Shown here: piece by piece, positions 48,856-64,000 of the stretch
Numbering within the stretch: the first letter of the stretch is position 1
Layout of the letters: every line of letters begins with the position of its first letter
Assembly: GCA_020137815.1 (NCBI GenBank)
Contig: CM035351.1
Coordinates: 6,159,397 to 6,223,396, forward strand
DNA length: 64,000 nucleotides
Source of the DNA: Hormiphora californensis
Taxonomy: Eukaryota; Ctenophora; Tentaculata; Cydippida; Pleurobrachiidae
Direction of reading: 5' to 3'
Notes under the pieces: model-generated
Seen by the model: the letters and a program-made list of their open reading frames with translations, nothing else
What the model was told of the DNA's origin: nothing
The model's database searches: none
Translations under genes and position numbers: made by a program

Positions 48856-64000
<15,145 letters not shown>

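Overview
The window is animal nuclear DNA from an invertebrate. The support is split genes with GT-AG introns mostly of 50-400 bases, metazoan-type proteins (FHOD formin, astacin with ShKT and FnIII, ABCF3, ZNHIT3, a PTEN-like pseudophosphatase), and abundant CT/GA microsatellites, MITEs and non-LTR retrotransposon fragments. I cannot name the species. Dense spacing and possible trans-splice acceptors would suit a non-bilaterian, a flatworm or a similar compact genome, but that is inference. All exon borders were drawn by eye from splice signals, reading-frame continuity and comparison between paralogues.

Region 1 (1-22228, + strand) holds four tandem paralogues of a protein with an N-terminal conserved exon, an alpha-helical middle, about three TPR motifs and a C-terminal MYND zinc finger. 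The first is cut by the window edge. Only the fourth reads intact from start to stop (15 exons, 745 codons). Copies 1-3 carry frameshifts or stops, and introns of copy 2 are swollen by inverted-repeat elements.

Region 2 (22229-33275, + strand) is a close-packed run: ZNHIT3, an unrecognised 413-residue protein, a 69-residue membrane protein whose stop overlaps the start of an RPA34/POLR1G-like gene by ATGA, and ABCF3. ZNHIT3, the 413-residue gene, the 69-residue gene and ABCF3 each have a pyrimidine-rich YAG 1-5 bases before the ATG, which looks like a trans-spliced operon or a set of 5'UTR introns. ABCF3 intron 1 contains a 42-bp satellite split by a G-tipped inverted-repeat element, which is itself split by a LINE.

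Region 3 (33276-45787) holds a second G-tipped element and then, on the - strand, a multi-exon gene with an unusual PH + inactive PTEN-like phosphatase + C2 architecture. Its 6.4-kb intron houses a mosaic array of intronless genes and gene fragments coding acidic, membrane-anchored, coiled-coil proteins. One copy is intact and has its own TATA box. A 5'-truncated retrotransposon with a restriction-like endonuclease is inserted in the array.

Region 4 (45788-64000) has a gene-poor stretch and then an FHOD-type formin on the - strand (3' end at 48856, 5' end beyond the window). A five-exon astacin metalloprotease gene on the + strand lies inside one of its introns. The rest of the formin introns is microsatellite and minisatellite, plus one stretch (about 55340-56215) that looks like low-quality assembly sequence.
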